From: Agrocybe praecox
Lineage: Eukaryota; Basidiomycota; Agaricomycetes; Agaricales; Agrocybaceae
Assembly: GCA_964017145.1 (NCBI GenBank)
Contig: CAXHKQ010000128.1
Location: 1-17,206, forward strand
DNA: 17,206 nucleotides
Reading direction: 5' to 3'
The position numbers were made by a program, and so were the translations under genes. The stretch's first letter is position 1. Each line of letters starts with the position of its first letter. Under the pieces are notes generated by a model. The model did not search any database. It worked only from the letters and a program-made list of their open reading frames with translations, and was not told the DNA's origin. Of this stretch, positions 15,202 to 17,206 are shown in pieces.

Positions 15202-16202
15202 GTTGTCTGCCTATCCGTTTACGCACGTACAGTTGCGGCTGCGACTGCGGTGCTGCGTCTGTATGGAGAAGAGAGACGGCCGATGCTCGCGGGAGGCGTG
15301 TAGCACAATGTAATCTCGGTGTCCTCTGCTCACACGCACATTCAAGCCAATTGTATACACGCCCTTCTACGGCACCCAAACGGTTCCAAGTAGTGCATTC
15401 GCTCCATAATTACGCTATGCGCATGCATCATTCACGTGAGCCGCTGCTCGAGAGACGCTCGAGCACAAAATAAAGCGGGTCGTCTGATGCGTTGCGCTTT
15501 CGACAGCCGATGTTCGCGGGATGCGCTAGCACAATTTAATCGGGTCGTTTTCCATTGATTTGTTCGTCATTTACACACACATGTACATATATACGGACAC
15601 ACTTGTTGCGTTTACACACGTACGGCTGAGGCTACGGTGCTACGGTGCTACTTCTTCTGCATGATGGAGCGAGGCAACCGATGCTCGCGGGAGGCGCGTA
15701 GCTCAATGTAATTTCGGTGTTCTCTACTCACACGCACATTCAAAATCAATTGCGCACACTCACTTCTACGATTCTACGCATTAGTACAGTCGCTCTATAA
15801 ACATGCATGCATCTTTTCGACGGCCGCTGCTTGCGAGATGCGCGAGCACAAGTTAAGCGGGTCGTTATTGCGCACACTTGTCGACGTTCCTGTAGCTGTT
15901 GGTCGCACGAAACCTAAGATGGCGGTCGATGTTCGGTATACACTTGCACACATATACACACGCACACACACACGTTCGCGCGCGCGGGGGTTTTTCTATG
16001 CGTGAGTGGTTCAAGCCGCGTCCGTACGGTTTGGCGCTCGCGAGTAAACTAAAGTTGGTCGCGCGCGTTTCTGTCTGCTATGCAAAATTTACTCGTGATG
16101 CTATTTATGCGTGGGAGAGCGAGCCATCCGGTGCTCGCGAGAGGCGCGGAGCAATACGTAATCTCGGCGTTCTCTCCTCTCCCCCATTGAACATCAATTA
16201 GT
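15202..16202 (+). repeat. GC-rich region of degenerate ~390 bp repeats (B3)
   Basis: Identical to the B1 copy. Confidence 0.75.
15946..15986. repeat. Z-DNA-type tract (B3)
   Basis: Same length and sequence as the B1 copy. Confidence 0.8.
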
Positions 16203-16496
16203 TCGGATCGTTTCGGCTAATCGATTGCATAAGTTTCGTACTGAGAGTTTGGATCGAAGAATAAAGACATTTACTTCATCTCTTCCTTGGATCCGGCATG
16301 TGCTCATTCAGATTTTTGGAAATTATTGGACATTTTTATTAATGTTAGAAAAATGTGAATAAGAAAAATTCAAATATTCAAATAGTGATTACAGAGAAAG
16401 TAAGTCATGGTTCTATGTTCTGTCGTGTATTTGTCTGAGGCTTTGTAAAAGCGATTGAATTTATATTATTAATGTGTTTCAAATATGTACTGGCAA

Positions 16497-16844
16497 GGCT
16501 CGGTTTCAGCAATGACGAGTGTTTGCATTCAGCGGCCATTGGCAGAGCATATTTGTGTAAAAAATGTGTGTTCAATATGAACTGTCAAGGCGCGGTTTCA
16601 ACAATGACGAGTATTTGTATTCAGCGGCCATTGGCAGAGCATATTTGTGTGAAGAAGTGTGTTTTTAAAAATGAACTGGCAAGGCGCGGTTTCAGCAAAT
16701 GACGAGTATTTGCATTCAGCGGCCATTGGCAGAGCAAATTTTGTAAAAAGTGTATATTCAAGTTTGACTGACAAGGCGCGGTTTCAGCAATGACGAGTGT
16801 TTGCATTCAGCGGCCATTGTCCGACCAAACTTGTGTAAGAGTGG
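16497..16844 (+). repeat. Four ~93 bp subrepeats with 1-bp insertion (B3)
   Basis: Copy of the B1 array in which the third core reads CAGCAAATGACG instead of CAGCAATGACG (extra A within 16697-16699). The insertion truncates the frame that stays open across this array in B1 and B2, which argues against coding. Confidence 0.95.
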
Positions 16845-16863
16845 TGAGTTACATTTGTGTTTC

Positions 16864-16962
16864 GATTTAGGATCTGTTTTGGATTTTACGTTTGTGTTTA
16901 GATTTAGGATCTGTTTTAGATTTTACGCCTGTGTTTAGATTTAGGATCTGTTTTGGATTTTA
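16864..16962 (+). repeat. Three 37 bp subrepeats (B3)
   Basis: Exact copy of the B1 array, shifted 1 bp by the upstream insertion. Confidence 0.95.
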
Positions 16963-17172
16963 ATTTGTGTTGCTTTACATTCAAACTGTGCTTTGCAATT
17001 ACGAAGTTATTATCAGGAACTTGACTTAATTCATTTGCAATTCATTGATTTGATTGGAAGATATAATCATTTAGTTTAGTTACTTGGAAAGAATAGTTTG
17101 GGTGAGGAGAGGCGAGGGTGAGGAGACGTGGTTGTTTCAAATTGTGAGTGTATTTTTTGGATAGGCCTGTGA

Positions 17173-17206
17173 GTGTTCGGTGGACTTATTGTAACAACCT
17201 ATTGGT
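17173..17206 (+). other. Conserved ~70 bp block, cut by window end (B3)
   Basis: First half of the block; the window stops inside the AACCTATTGGTT motif. Confidence 0.7.

Larger units (their letters stand above)
13872..17206 (+). repeat. Family B satellite unit B3 (cut by window end)
   Basis: Third B unit, 3335 bp of it inside the window. The only difference found is one extra A in an A-run at 16697-16699, inside the third ~93 bp repeat, which shifts everything after it by 1 bp. The window ends within the conserved ~70 bp block. Confidence 0.96.

Noticed and set aside
1..17206. CRISPR-like array from the regularly spaced repeats
   Set aside because: The 93 bp and 37 bp repeats are tandem without unique spacers, and the DNA is eukaryotic in style with no cas genes.

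Overview
The window looks like eukaryotic, probably insect, non-coding satellite DNA. It holds no convincing protein-coding gene, no rRNA or tRNA that I recognise, no CRISPR array and no bacterial-type gene organisation. The open frames present are short, repeat with the satellite units, and are broken by single-base indels. The organism call is an inference from style: very long tandem units, CA/CG-rich stretches, AATAAA signals and no long ORFs. I cannot name a species.

Layout. Positions 1-7099 are a head-to-tail array of family A, with units of 2664, 2665 and a partial 1770 bp. Positions 7110-17206 are a head-to-tail array of family B, with an exact 3381 bp period and just under three units. 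All units point the same way. The two arrays meet at a sharp junction at 7099/7110 with about 9-10 bp of T-rich filler. Copies within a family are almost identical. By eye I found two substitutions and one G-run length change in A, and one inserted A in B.

A and B are diverged relatives built on one shared module of about 1.1-1.2 kb. Its parts come in the same order in both: four copies of a ~93 bp repeat, three copies of a 37 bp repeat (GATTTAGGATC...), a strongly conserved ~70 bp block, an imperfect hairpin (H1), a C/A-rich conserved block, a nested two-helix structure (H2), and a G-quadruplex-type run. H1 and H2 each carry one T-A to C-G double change between A and B that keeps the pairing. 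This is the best evidence here for a structured RNA, or for selected DNA structure. Outside the shared module each family has its own filler. A has two further large stem-loops, a 7x14 bp CAGCTG/TGACAG array and an A/T decanucleotide repeat. B has a 21-bp-stem hairpin with a competing fold, a GC-rich ~1 kb region of ~390 bp degenerate repeats with a Z-DNA-type tract, and an AATAAA-bearing stretch that resembles an LTR R/U5 or a 3' end.

Working interpretation (inference): a macrosatellite pair, possibly subtelomeric, telomeric or heterochromatic. Its shared module may be transcribed into a repeated structured RNA. The sequence alone does not establish chromosome position, transcription or function.
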